A stretch of DNA of 43,752 bases from JAHBVL01 sp964461025 (GCA_964461025.1 CAYWSE010000031.1:1-43752), one strand, 5' to 3'; shown: positions 23,724-31,573, counted from the first letter of the stretch. The notes: generated by a model from the sequence alone, not told the origin. Numbers and translations are program-made.

Positions 23724-25154
23724 ATGAGTGACAAAGTCGTCACGCAGTTAGTCGAGGAAGCCACGCGACGCCACTACACCCGGCGAGATATCGTCCGGCG
23801 CGGCGTTGCGCTTGGTCTTTCCGCGCCGGCAATCGGAGTGGCTATGAATGCCGTCCGTCCGCTGCCGGCGTTCGCTCAGGACACCAGCAATCCGCTTGGT
23901 GTCGATCCCGCCGCAGGGCTCGACGTCGTCATCTTTGATGGCGGCTTCGGCAATGAGTACGCGGTCAATGTGAACCGCATCTACAACGAGATCTTCCCCG
24001 ATGCGGAGATCACCTACACGGCCACGATCCGCCTTGGACCTCAGTTCCAGCCGCGCTTCGTTGCTGGAAACCCGCCGGATGTGATGGACAACTCCGGCGC
24101 GGAGAATCTGCCGATTGCCACACTGGTGGCGGAAGGTCAGCTCGCTGATCTGGCCGATCTTCTGGCAGCGCCCGCCTACGACACAGAGGGCGCCACCTTC
24201 ATCGACACTCTCGTGCCTGGTTCGCAGGAAACGGGCGTTTTCAGCGGCACGCAGAACGTGCTCCTCTATGCGATGACTGTCTATGGCATCTGGTACGACC
24301 AGACCTGGTTTGCCGAGCAGGGATACACCTATCCGACCACATGGGCGGACATGCTGACCCTCTGTGAAGAGATCAAGGCTCAGGGCGTCGCTCCGTGGAC
24401 CTATCAGGGGCAGTATCCACAGTACATGCGGCTCCTCTTCGATCAGATGGTTCCGAAGCAGGGTGGTCTCGAAGCGCTCGTCGCGCTCGACAACCTCGAA
24501 GATGGCGCCTGGCTCTCCGAGCCGGTTGTCGCCGCCGCCAGCGCCTTGCGCCAGCTCTACGACAATGGCTACATCCTTGAGGGGACTGAGGCTCTGTCGC
24601 ACACCGATTCGCAGGCCGCATGGCTACAGCGGCAGGCCGCGTTCATCCCATGCGGCACCTGGCTCGAAAACGAGATGGCGGATCTCATTCCCGAAGAATT
24701 CGTGATGGTCGTCAACCCGTCGCCATCGCTCGAAGGCGATGTCGTGCCGTTCGAGGGCGTCGGCGCGTGGGCAGGCGAGAACTTCCACGTTTCCGAGCAG
24801 GGCAAGAACGTTCAGGGCGGCAAGGAGTGGTTGCGGATTCTCTTCTCCAAGGAGGGTGCGCGCTTCTTCTCTGAGAACACAAAGGCACCGACCGTCGTGC
24901 TCGGGGCGGCGGATGGACTCGACCTCGGCGTTCCCTTCCAGTCCGCTGCGGACGCGATCGCGAATGCGGGCGACAACACGTTCGCTTCCCGGTACGCGGA
25001 CTGGTACCCACAGCTCAGCACCGATTCGCGCGACCAGTTTGGCCGCCTCATGACCGGCCAGGGCACGGTCGAGGAAGTGCTGCAGGCGATTCAGGAATCG
25101 GCCGACGCTGTCAAGGCGGACGATTCGATTCCGAAATACACTCGCGAGATCTGA
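23724..25154 (+). CDS. Carbohydrate ABC transporter substrate-binding protein (SBP_bac_1 type)
   Basis: Binding protein of a CUT1-like sugar importer, 476 residues. The N-terminus has a twin-arginine leader (YTRRDIVRRGVALGLSAPA, processed near AFAQD) of the kind usual in Thermomicrobia. The mature part has the SBP_bac_1 pattern: FEVGNP-like RFVAGNPPDVMDNSGAEN, then WYDQTWFAEQGYTYPTTWAD, AAFIPCGTWLENEM and a late IQESADAV. AGGAGG lies 9 nt before ATG 23724, a very strong start. A hairpin follows the stop and the two permeases come next, so the binding protein is probably made in excess over them. The sugar is unknown. Confidence 0.93.
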   Translation: MSDKVVTQLVEEATRRHYTRRDIVRRGVALGLSAPAIGVAMNAVRPLPAFAQDTSNPLGVDPAAGLDVVIFDGGFGNEYAVNVNRIYNEIFPDAEITYTATIRLGPQFQPRFVAGNPPDVMDNSGAENLPIATLVAEGQLADLADLLAAPAYDTEGATFIDTLVPGSQETGVFSGTQNVLLYAMTVYGIWYDQTWFAEQGYTYPTTWADMLTLCEEIKAQGVAPWTYQGQYPQYMRLLFDQMVPKQGGLEALVALDNLEDGAWLSEPVVAAASALRQLYDNGYILEGTEALSHTDSQAAWLQRQAAFIPCGTWLENEMADLIPEEFVMVVNPSPSLEGDVVPFEGVGAWAGENFHVSEQGKNVQGGKEWLRILFSKEGARFFSENTKAPTVVLGAADGLDLGVPFQSAADAIANAGDNTFASRYADWYPQLSTDSRDQFGRLMTGQGTVEEVLQAIQESADAVKADDSIPKYTREI

Positions 25155-25177
25155 TCGATCGCCACGAGGAAATAGTG

Positions 25178-25201
25178 GGGGCGCCGTCACGGCGGCGCCC
25201 C
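25178..25201 (+). terminator. Hairpin between binding-protein and permease genes (sugar ABC operon)
   Basis: Perfect 9 bp GC stem (GGGGCGCCG with CGGCGCCCC), 6 nt loop, 24 bp after the binding-protein stop and followed by TCTTCC. It is placed where partial termination or 3'-end protection would raise binding-protein levels relative to the permeases. Confidence 0.65.
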
Positions 25202-25263
25202 TCTTCCGCAGGATGGGTGATGGCTACTGGTACTGAGTGCAGTGAATGTGAGCGAGTCCGTCG

Positions 25264-26151
25264 ATGAATCACGGAAAATATCGTCTCATCCTTCCGTTTC
25301 TCGCACCGGCGCTTCTGCTCTACGGCATCTTTGTGCTCTATCCCTACGCCAGCGCGATCAAGAACTCCTTCTACCAATGGCGCGGTGTGAGCGCCAATAA
25401 AACCTACATTGGAATCGACAATTACCGGCGCCTCTGGGACGATGACAACTTCCGGATCGCGTTGACGCACAATGCCCAGCTCCTGATCGTGCTGCCACTC
25501 TTTACGATCAGCCTGGCAATGCTCTTTGCCACACTCTTCGTGCAGGGCGGCAGAGGAGTCAGGGGTGCCGACTTTTACCGGGTCGTCTATTTCTTTCCCC
25601 AGGTCATGTCAGTCGTTATTGTCGGTGTGCTTTGGCAATATATCTATCATCCTAATAGTGGAATCCTGAATGCTGGTCTGCGCGCCGTGGGCCTGGACAG
25701 CCTGGCTCAGCCATGGCTTGGAAGCGCCAAGTACGCCTTGTGGGCCGTGGCGGCGGTGGTGATCTGGCAATCGGTTGGCTTCTATATGGTGCTCTTTGTT
25801 GCCGGAATGCAGTCGATACCGAGCGACTATTACGAGGCTGCGAGACTCGACGGCGCCAGCCGGTTTGCCCAATTCAAAGACATCACCATGCCGATGATGT
25901 GGGAGAACATCCGGGTCGCCATCATCTACATCGCCATCGCCGCGCTGGATCTCTTCACCATCGTGGCAGTGATGACCGAAGGCAAACCGAACCGGTCGTC
26001 GGATGTCGTTGCCCGTTTCATGTATGAACAGGCATTCACCAACAGTATGTTCGGTTATGCGAGCGCAATCGGCGTCGTTCTCCTGATACTGACCTTCTGT
26101 CTGGCAATGATTCTCTTGATTACTTCCCGCCGCGAGCGGCTGGAATTCTAG
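25264..26151 (+). CDS. Sugar ABC transporter permease (MalF/UgpA-like)
   Basis: First permease of the carbohydrate importer, 295 residues with six predicted helices. N-terminal LILPFLAPALLLYGIFVLYP and YASAIKNSFYQWRGVSANKT are standard for CUT1 permeases. The EAA loop reads YYEAARLDGASRFAQFKDIT. It is 109 bp after the binding-protein stop, with the hairpin between, and 10 bp before the second permease. No ATPase gene is in this operon, so it probably uses a shared MsmK/UgpC-type ATPase encoded elsewhere, as is usual for this transporter class. Confidence 0.93.
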   Translation: MNHGKYRLILPFLAPALLLYGIFVLYPYASAIKNSFYQWRGVSANKTYIGIDNYRRLWDDDNFRIALTHNAQLLIVLPLFTISLAMLFATLFVQGGRGVRGADFYRVVYFFPQVMSVVIVGVLWQYIYHPNSGILNAGLRAVGLDSLAQPWLGSAKYALWAVAAVVIWQSVGFYMVLFVAGMQSIPSDYYEAARLDGASRFAQFKDITMPMMWENIRVAIIYIAIAALDLFTIVAVMTEGKPNRSSDVVARFMYEQAFTNSMFGYASAIGVVLLILTFCLAMILLITSRRERLEF

Positions 26152-26161
26152 GGGGCGCGGG

Positions 26162-27100
26162 GTGAGTACTGAAACACAGGCCGCGCAAACGCAACTGACG
26201 GCGGACGATCACGAAATCGCCGAGGCAACCTACCGCGCCGGCAAGCGCAATCTCTTCTCTGGAGAAAGTCTCTTTGGAGGGTTTTCACAGATTCTGCTGG
26301 TGATCTGGGCGTTGATGGTTATTCTGCCCTTTGCCTGGATGATCATGACGGCGTTCAAGACCGATCCCGAGATCATTTTCCATCCCTGGGCGTGGCCAGA
26401 GTCGTTGCAGTGGAACAACTTCTCCCGTGCCTGGGAAGAAGCTCGCATCGGAACCTATTTCAAGAACACGATCATGGTGGTCGTGTGTTCGGTGTTCCTC
26501 ACCCTGCTTTTCTCGTCGATGACCGCGTACGTCCTGGCGAGGTTCGAGTTTCCCGGCAATCGCTGGATTTTCTACATGTTTATGGCGGGACTCATGTTCC
26601 CGGTCTTTCTGGCGCTGGTGCCGCTTTTCTTCCTCGTACAGGATTTCAACAAGCTATTCGGTCTCACAAACAATCTGCCGGCGCTCGTTCTCGTGTATGT
26701 CGCCTATTCGCTCCCGTTTTCCGTTTTCTTCCTGACGAGTTTCTTCAAGTCACTGCCGTCTGAGTTGGCGGAAGCTGCCGTTGTCGACGGAGCGTCGCAC
26801 TACCGGACATTTTTCGGTGTCATGTTGCCATTAGCCAAGCCGGGTTTGCTGGCGATCGGCATCTTCAACGTGCTTGGTCAGTGGAACCAGTTCATTCTGC
26901 CGCTGGTGCTCAATCCCAACCCCGACACCTATCTTCTGACGCAGGGTCTCGCCTTCCTGGCCATCCAGCAGGGCTACCAGAATGACTACAGCGCCCTCTT
27001 CGCGGCGCTGGTCATCACGATGATTCCGATTCTGGTGGTCTACGTCCTCTTCCAGCGCAAGCTCGAGGCTGGGCTCACGGCAGGCGCTCTCAAGGGATGA
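26162..27100 (+). CDS. Carbohydrate ABC transporter permease (MalG/UgpE-like)
   Basis: Second permease, 312 residues. The helix-rich core starts at ILLVIWALMVILPFAWMIMT. The MalG-type WAWPESLQWNNFSRAWEE segment precedes the core domain. The EAA loop is ELAEAAVVDGASHYRTFFGV. It begins with GTG at 26162, ten bases after the first permease, and its stop overlaps the following SDR start (ATGA at 27097-27100), showing translational coupling with a catabolic gene. Confidence 0.93.
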   Translation: MSTETQAAQTQLTADDHEIAEATYRAGKRNLFSGESLFGGFSQILLVIWALMVILPFAWMIMTAFKTDPEIIFHPWAWPESLQWNNFSRAWEEARIGTYFKNTIMVVVCSVFLTLLFSSMTAYVLARFEFPGNRWIFYMFMAGLMFPVFLALVPLFFLVQDFNKLFGLTNNLPALVLVYVAYSLPFSVFFLTSFFKSLPSELAEAAVVDGASHYRTFFGVMLPLAKPGLLAIGIFNVLGQWNQFILPLVLNPNPDTYLLTQGLAFLAIQQGYQNDYSALFAALVITMIPILVVYVLFQRKLEAGLTAGALKG

Positions 27101-27882
27101 CCGATCCCGACAGTTCACCGCACAACACATGGGCGGGGCAGACCGCGTTGGTCACCGGCAGCACGCGCGGTCTCGGGCGTACCACGGCGAGCTGGCTGGC
27201 GGGGCGCGGCGTCCGAGTCATCCTGTCCGGACGCGATCAAAATGATGTCGACCTGGCAGTTACCGAGCTTCAGGCCGAGGGACATTCGGTCATGGGGTTC
27301 GCCGCTGATCTCAGCTCGGTAGCCGGTGCGCACGATTTGGCCAGACAGGCATTGCAGGCAGTTGGCGAAATCTCGATTCTCGTCAACAATGCCGGAATGA
27401 GTTTGCGCGGTCACTTCTGGGAAGTCACCGATGCGCAGTGGGACGAGCAGGTCAATGTCAACATCCGGTCGCCATTCATTCTCGCCCAGCATGTCGCCAG
27501 GAACATGATGGACAACGGCGTGAAGGGCATAATCGTCAACGTCGGCACGATCGGCGCCCGCAAGTGCCATCGCGACGGCTGCGTCTACGACAGCGCCAAG
27601 GGCGGCGTCGAGGTGATGACACGGAACATGGCCTACGAGCTCGCGCCACATGGCATTTCGGTCAATTGCGTCGTCCCCGGGGCGATTCCGATTCGGCCCG
27701 GGGGCACATTCAACCCCGCCGCGTCGAGCGACTACTTGCGTCATGTCCCATTCGGTCGCTTCGGCCGTTCCGACGACATCGCCGCCGCCGTGCTTTTCTT
27801 TTGCTCACCCGAATCGGAGTTCACGACCGGGCAATCACTGCTGGTCGATGGCGGACACGCCACCTATCTGAACGAGTTCTGA
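27097..27882 (+). CDS. SDR family oxidoreductase in the sugar-uptake operon
   Basis: NAD(P)-dependent short-chain dehydrogenase, 261 residues. Cofactor motif TGSTRGLGRT, then NNAGMS, catalytic GTIGARKCHRDGCVYDSAKG (Tyr and Lys in YDSAK; the usual Ser position is taken by the VGTIGA segment, where Thr rather than Ser is present), then VNCVVPGAIP and a C-terminal LLVDGGHATYL. It overlaps the permease stop by 4 nt. By context it probably oxidises or reduces an imported sugar or sugar acid. The Thr-for-Ser change is worth noting, though Thr occurs in some SDRs. Confidence 0.9.
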   Translation: MTDPDSSPHNTWAGQTALVTGSTRGLGRTTASWLAGRGVRVILSGRDQNDVDLAVTELQAEGHSVMGFAADLSSVAGAHDLARQALQAVGEISILVNNAGMSLRGHFWEVTDAQWDEQVNVNIRSPFILAQHVARNMMDNGVKGIIVNVGTIGARKCHRDGCVYDSAKGGVEVMTRNMAYELAPHGISVNCVVPGAIPIRPGGTFNPAASSDYLRHVPFGRFGRSDDIAAAVLFFCSPESEFTTGQSLLVDGGHATYLNEF

Positions 27883-27925
27883 CGAGCGGAAGGCTGATCT
27901 CGCGGGAAGGGGAGTTCCGAGCACG

Positions 27926-28879
27926 ATGACCAGAGGAATGGCGGCGGATCATGTCACGTCGGTGACGCGTCCGGATGATTTCGATGCGTTCTGGGACAGC
28001 TTGCTTCAGCAGGCGGCCATGACGCTACTGAACCCCACACTCGAGCCGATCCCGCTTCGCTCGAACGACCAGGTCGAGACATTCGAGATTCATTACGACA
28101 GCATCGACGGCGTGCGCATTGCCGGGTGGTATTGCCGGCCGCGAGAACGCTTCATCGCGCCGCCCTATCCGGCGTTGCTGCTCGTACCGGGCTACATCTC
28201 CGAACCGACGCTCCCCAAGTCGTGGGCGATGATGGGCTATGCGGCGGTCGGCGTCGCTCCCCGAGGCAAGCTGCGATCGAACGGTCAGTTCAATCCCGGC
28301 TATCCGGGGCTGTTGACCCACAACATCATCGACAAACACACGTACAGCTACCGGGCGTTCTACATCGATGCCTGCCGCGCCGTTGATTTCGTCCAGCAGC
28401 GGCCCGAGATCGATGCGTCACGCATCGGTGTGCAGGGAGGCAGTCAGGGCGGCGCCTTGACGCTGACCACCGCCGCGCTTCGCAACGACGCGATCACCTG
28501 TGGCGCCGCCGGCGCGCCCTATCTCACCGGTTACATGGACGCCGCGTCGCTGACCCATTCGAACCCGTACGAAGAGATGAATGAATACCTGCGCCTCTAT
28601 CCGGAGCGGGAAACGGCGATGCGTCGCACCCTCGACTATTTCGATTGCATCAACTTCGCTCCGAAGATCAAAGCGCATATGCTCATTTCCGTCGGTCTCG
28701 GCGACGACGTTTGCCCACCTGAAACGGGTTTCGATCTGGTCAAAGCGATGACCTGTCCGGTTGAGTTTCGGACTTTTCCGCGCTGTGCACACGACGCCGG
28801 CAGCTACTGGAATCAATCGCGCGTCGAGAGTTTCCTGGCCGAACATCTGAACCCGGCCAAGTACGAGGCGAAGTCATGA
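27926..28879 (+). CDS. CE7-like esterase (acetyl xylan esterase / AXE1 family), catalytic copy
   Basis: Alpha/beta-hydrolase of 317 residues. It matches carbohydrate esterase family 7 in order: YPALLLVPGY, the PRGK stretch (113-115 RGK instead of the usual RGQ), YPGLLTHNI, the nucleophile elbow GVQGGSQGGALTL (Ser173), the NPYEEMNEYL helix, and the LDYFDCINFA block. The acid is Asp260 in VGLGDDVCPP and the His is His289 in CAHDAG. Family enzymes remove acetyl groups from sugars or short xylo-oligosaccharides in the cytoplasm; there is no signal peptide here. The Gln-to-Lys change lies in a motif that in CE7 enzymes helps form the oxyanion hole. It is translated just ahead of a diverged second copy with overlapping stop/start. 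Confidence 0.88.
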   Translation: MTRGMAADHVTSVTRPDDFDAFWDSLLQQAAMTLLNPTLEPIPLRSNDQVETFEIHYDSIDGVRIAGWYCRPRERFIAPPYPALLLVPGYISEPTLPKSWAMMGYAAVGVAPRGKLRSNGQFNPGYPGLLTHNIIDKHTYSYRAFYIDACRAVDFVQQRPEIDASRIGVQGGSQGGALTLTTAALRNDAITCGAAGAPYLTGYMDAASLTHSNPYEEMNEYLRLYPERETAMRRTLDYFDCINFAPKIKAHMLISVGLGDDVCPPETGFDLVKAMTCPVEFRTFPRCAHDAGSYWNQSRVESFLAEHLNPAKYEAKS

Positions 28880-29775
28880 CTGCTCCGAGACCTGCGGATT
28901 TCGATGCCTACTGGCAAGCAATCGACGGCGAGCTCGCTGGCTACGACCCCGCTGCTGAGCTTGAGATGTCGCCAATACGGTCGAACGACTTCTCGACGAT
29001 GTACTTCGTCCGATTGACGAGCATCGGTCCTTATCGCACCTTCGCCTATCTCAGCATTCCGCACGGGGAGGGACCGTTTCCAGCGCTCCTCAACACACCG
29101 CGCTACGGAAGCGTCAACAATCCGCCGCACTACGACGAGCGCCAGCGCTACGTAGTGCTGACCGCCATGCATCGCGGACAGCGACTCGCGGATAAACCGT
29201 ACGTCGCCGCCTATCCTGGTTTGCTGACCGACGGCATCGAGGACGCCTCAACCTACATTTATCGCGGCATCGCGGCGGACTGTCTTCGCGCCGCCGAGTA
29301 TCTTCTGGCGCGACCAGAGGTGCAGGGACAGCCGGTTGCGATCGCCGGAGACGACCTGGCGGTGATCACCGCCGCCCGGCGATCTGGATTCTCTGCGCTC
29401 CGCGTGTCCGCAATGACCTTCTATCGCATGATGGAAGCGGCGCCGCGAACCTCGGCTTATCCGCTGGAGGAAGTCAACGAGCACGTTGCGTACTTCACCG
29501 GTTCGGAGCAACGGGTCAGCAAGACAGTCAGCTACTTCGATCCACTGCATCATGCTTCGGCCGTCGCTGCTTCGGCCCTGGTCGAGCTCGGCGACGATGG
29601 ATCGCTCACCGGTCCCGAATTCCTGGCGCCCTTCCTCGAAGCGCTCGGCGGACCAGTGGAAACCTGGAAACTGACGCATGAAGGTGGAACCGACCACGAT
29701 GCGATAGACGCCTGGATCGCGAAGAAGCTCGGCAGCGTGCCGGCTCCGCGGTTGTGGCGGGAGGCAATGGGATGA
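28876..29775 (+). CDS. CE7-like paralogue that lacks the nucleophilic serine
   Basis: 299 residues, homologous along its length to the preceding esterase: PADFDAYW start, YPGLLTDGI, the YIYRGIAADCLRAAEYL segment, the YPLEEVNEHV helix, the VSYFDPLHHA block. The acid (Asp240 in VELGDDG) and His268 in LTHEGG are kept, as is the RGQ motif (100-102). The nucleophile elbow reads AIAGDDLAV where GGSQGG is expected, so the Ser position aligns with Asp160. It cannot work as a serine esterase by the known mechanism. It may be a pseudoenzyme or partner subunit, or an Asp-nucleophile hydrolase. It overlaps the stops and starts of both neighbours (ATGA junctions). Confidence 0.8.
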   Translation: MTAPRPADFDAYWQAIDGELAGYDPAAELEMSPIRSNDFSTMYFVRLTSIGPYRTFAYLSIPHGEGPFPALLNTPRYGSVNNPPHYDERQRYVVLTAMHRGQRLADKPYVAAYPGLLTDGIEDASTYIYRGIAADCLRAAEYLLARPEVQGQPVAIAGDDLAVITAARRSGFSALRVSAMTFYRMMEAAPRTSAYPLEEVNEHVAYFTGSEQRVSKTVSYFDPLHHASAVAASALVELGDDGSLTGPEFLAPFLEALGGPVETWKLTHEGGTDHDAIDAWIAKKLGSVPAPRLWREAMG

Positions 29776-30875
29776 GCATTTACGACGACCTGAACATACC
29801 GCCAGTGATCAACGCGGCGGCCACCTTGACCAAACTTGGCGGTTCACTGATGCCGCCGCCGGTGATCGAAGCGATGTCCGCCGCGGCGGGGCAATTCACC
29901 GACCTCTTCGAACTCCAACAGAAAGCAGGCGAGCGAGTCGCCGAGCTGACCAGGAACGAAGCGGCATTCATCACCTCCGGCGCCGCTGGTGGCATCGCGA
30001 TGGCGGTGGCTTCCTGCGTGGCCGGCACCGATCCGGAACTGCAACAGGACTTTCCCTATCTCGAAAAAGCCACCAAACGCGAGGTCATTGTCTACAAGGG
30101 ACAACGCAACGGCTATGACTATGCGGCACGCCAAACAGGCGTTCGCTTGATTGAAATCACACCTGACGGCGACGACCTCGAAATGAGCATCAACGAGAAA
30201 ACCGCTTGTGTGCTCTTCTTCGCTGGAGACCACTTCGCGGAAGGTGCGCTGCCACTGGAAGAGGTCATCGCCATTTCCCACTCGCTGGGAGCACCGGTGA
30301 TCGTCGATGCCGCGGCCCAGATTCCGCCGATATCGAACCTCTGGCATTTCACGACCGACCTCGGCGCCGACGCCGCGATCTTCAGTGGTGGCAAAGGACT
30401 GCGCGGACCGCAGTCGAGCGGCATCGTGGTCGGCAAGAAAGCAATCATCGAGGGCATCCGTCCGAACTCCGCGCCAAACCAGAGTGTTGGCCGGCCGATG
30501 AAAGTCGGCAAAGAGGAAATGGCGGGTCTCGTCGCGGCGATCGAGTGGTCGTTGCAGCAGGACGAAGCGGCAGCCATCGCCGGATACGAGGAATCGGTGA
30601 AACTCTGGAACGAGGGACTCGCCGGCATTCCGGGCATCAGCGCCGAGCGGGTCTATCCGAGCGAAGCGGGCCAGCCGCACGGTCGCACGATCGTCACTTT
30701 CGGTCCTGATGCACCGATTTCGCGCGACGCCGCGGTCGAAGCGCTCTGGAACCGCAATCCTCGCATTGCGGTCAACGCCATCGACGACAACGCCTTCGCC
30801 CTCAATCCCCAAACCCTCGAACCAGGCGAGGACCAAATCGTCCTGGAAGCCGTCCGGGACGTGCTCGGTGCATAG
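29772..30875 (+). CDS. SelA/DgaE-like PLP-dependent enzyme (predicted ammonia-lyase-type)
   Basis: Fold-type I PLP enzyme, 367 residues from ATG 29772. INAAATLTKLGGS is the SelA/DgaE-like N-terminus, EAAFITSGAAGGIAMA the PLP-phosphate binding turn, APVIVDAAAQIPP the cofactor-facing Asp179, and the Schiff-base lysine is Lys208 in FSGGKGLRGPQSSG. Proteins of this group are often labelled L-seryl-tRNA selenium transferase. Without selB/selD/selC nearby that is unlikely here; D-glucosaminate-6-phosphate ammonia-lyase (DgaE) and related alpha,beta-eliminases are better guides. It overlaps the esterase-like stop, has GGGAGG upstream, and is followed by RidA, which fits enamine release. The exact substrate is unknown. 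Confidence 0.85.
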   Translation: MSIYDDLNIPPVINAAATLTKLGGSLMPPPVIEAMSAAAGQFTDLFELQQKAGERVAELTRNEAAFITSGAAGGIAMAVASCVAGTDPELQQDFPYLEKATKREVIVYKGQRNGYDYAARQTGVRLIEITPDGDDLEMSINEKTACVLFFAGDHFAEGALPLEEVIAISHSLGAPVIVDAAAQIPPISNLWHFTTDLGADAAIFSGGKGLRGPQSSGIVVGKKAIIEGIRPNSAPNQSVGRPMKVGKEEMAGLVAAIEWSLQQDEAAAIAGYEESVKLWNEGLAGIPGISAERVYPSEAGQPHGRTIVTFGPDAPISRDAAVEALWNRNPRIAVNAIDDNAFALNPQTLEPGEDQIVLEAVRDVLGA

Positions 30876-30899
30876 CGCGCGGAATCGCACAACGCGCAC

Positions 30900-30943
30900 A
30901 GGTTGAAACCTGTGGCTAAGTGCACGAAGTCCCTGCGGGACTG
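30900..30943. repeat. Dispersed hairpin element after the PLP gene
   Basis: It contains CAGGTTGAAACCTG (a 6 bp inverted pair) and AGTCCCTGCGGGACT, joined by GGCTAAGTGCACGA. It resembles a widely dispersed intergenic repeat and lies directly 5' of the paired 47 bp elements. Confidence 0.5.
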
Positions 30944-30964
30944 GCGATCCGCGAATTGCCGGTA

Positions 30965-31011
30965 AACCCCTGAAGGGTTTCGTATCGTTAGCCCCGGCTC
31001 TCGACCTGGGG
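30965..31011. repeat. 47 bp element, copy A (AACCCC...TATCGTTAGCCCC...CCTGGGG)
   Basis: First of two 47 bp direct repeats, 41 of 47 positions identical to copy B, 65 bp apart start to start. It holds two short stems, AACCCC/GGGTT and CCCC/GGGG, around TATCGTTAG. Confidence 0.75.
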
Positions 31012-31029
31012 TAGGGTACCGAGAGAAAG

Positions 31030-31076
31030 AACCCCGGAGGGGTTTTGTATCGTTAGCCCCTGGTCTTGACCTGGGG
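31030..31076. repeat. 47 bp element, copy B
   Basis: Second copy of the 47 bp direct repeat, ending 21 bp before the chosen RidA start (ATG 31098) and 4 bp before its ribosome binding site. Confidence 0.75.
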
Positions 31077-31097
31077 AACCGGGAAAGGATGAACCAC

Positions 31098-31547
31098 ATG
31101 ACCCCCGAACAGAAGCTAGCCGAGCTTGGATTCACGCTCACCAAGCGCGAATCCGCCCTGCCATTCATGGCATTGGGCAAGATCACCGGCAACCTGCTCT
31201 ATCTGTCCGGCGCGACGCCGCCCGCTGGCTGGGTCGGTCGGGTTGGCGACGTCTACACCGTCGAGCAGGGCTACGAAGCGGCTCGTCTCACCGGCTATGC
31301 CCAGCTCGAAATGGCCTGGAGCATGCTCGGCGACCTTGGCCGCATCAAGCAGGTTGTGAAGGTGCTGGGCATGGTCAATTGCGTTCCCGGATTCGAGGAC
31401 ACACCCAAGGTCATGCACGGCTGCTCGGAGCTGTACCTCGAGGTTCTCGGTGAGAAGGGCAAGCACGCCCGCTCGGCGGTCGGCCTGCAGGCGCTGCCAG
31501 GCAACGTCCCTATCGAAATCGAGACCATCTTCGAAATCGAGGTCTGA
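31098..31547 (+). CDS. RidA family protein (enamine/imine deaminase)
   Basis: 149 residues of the RidA/YjgF/UK114 family, in the slightly longer form. Arg125 in HARSAVGLQALPGNVPIEIE corresponds to the arginine that binds the carboxylate of 2-imino acids, and ALPGNVPIEIE is the family signature. I use ATG 31098, as GGGAAAGG lies 9 nt upstream; ATG 31089 would leave no spacing. RidA hydrolyses the reactive enamine/imine released by PLP eliminases and prevents damage to PLP enzymes. Its place after a SelA/DgaE-like enzyme therefore makes sense, although two 47 bp elements separate the genes. The stop codon forms one side of a hairpin shared with the convergent gene. Confidence 0.92.
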   Translation: MTPEQKLAELGFTLTKRESALPFMALGKITGNLLYLSGATPPAGWVGRVGDVYTVEQGYEAARLTGYAQLEMAWSMLGDLGRIKQVVKVLGMVNCVPGFEDTPKVMHGCSELYLEVLGEKGKHARSAVGLQALPGNVPIEIETIFEIEV

Positions 31548-31573
31548 GGCGACGGGGAATTCCCGCCGCCTCA
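31545..31573. terminator. Bidirectional hairpin spanning both convergent stop codons
   Basis: Arms TGAGGCGACGGG (31545-31556) and CCCGCCGCCTCA (31562-31573) pair at 11 of 12 positions around a 5 nt loop. The outermost TGA is the RidA stop, and the TCA at the other end is the stop of the minus-strand ATPase gene. There is no U-tract on either side. Confidence 0.7.

Noticed and set aside
29772..30875. True selenocysteine synthase (SelA)
   Set aside because: No selB, selD or tRNA-Sec in the window, shorter than typical SelA and set in a sugar operon; a DgaE-like role fits better.
30965..31076. CRISPR-like repeat pair
   Set aside because: Only two copies, 18 bp between them, internal stems of a dispersed element and no cas gene.
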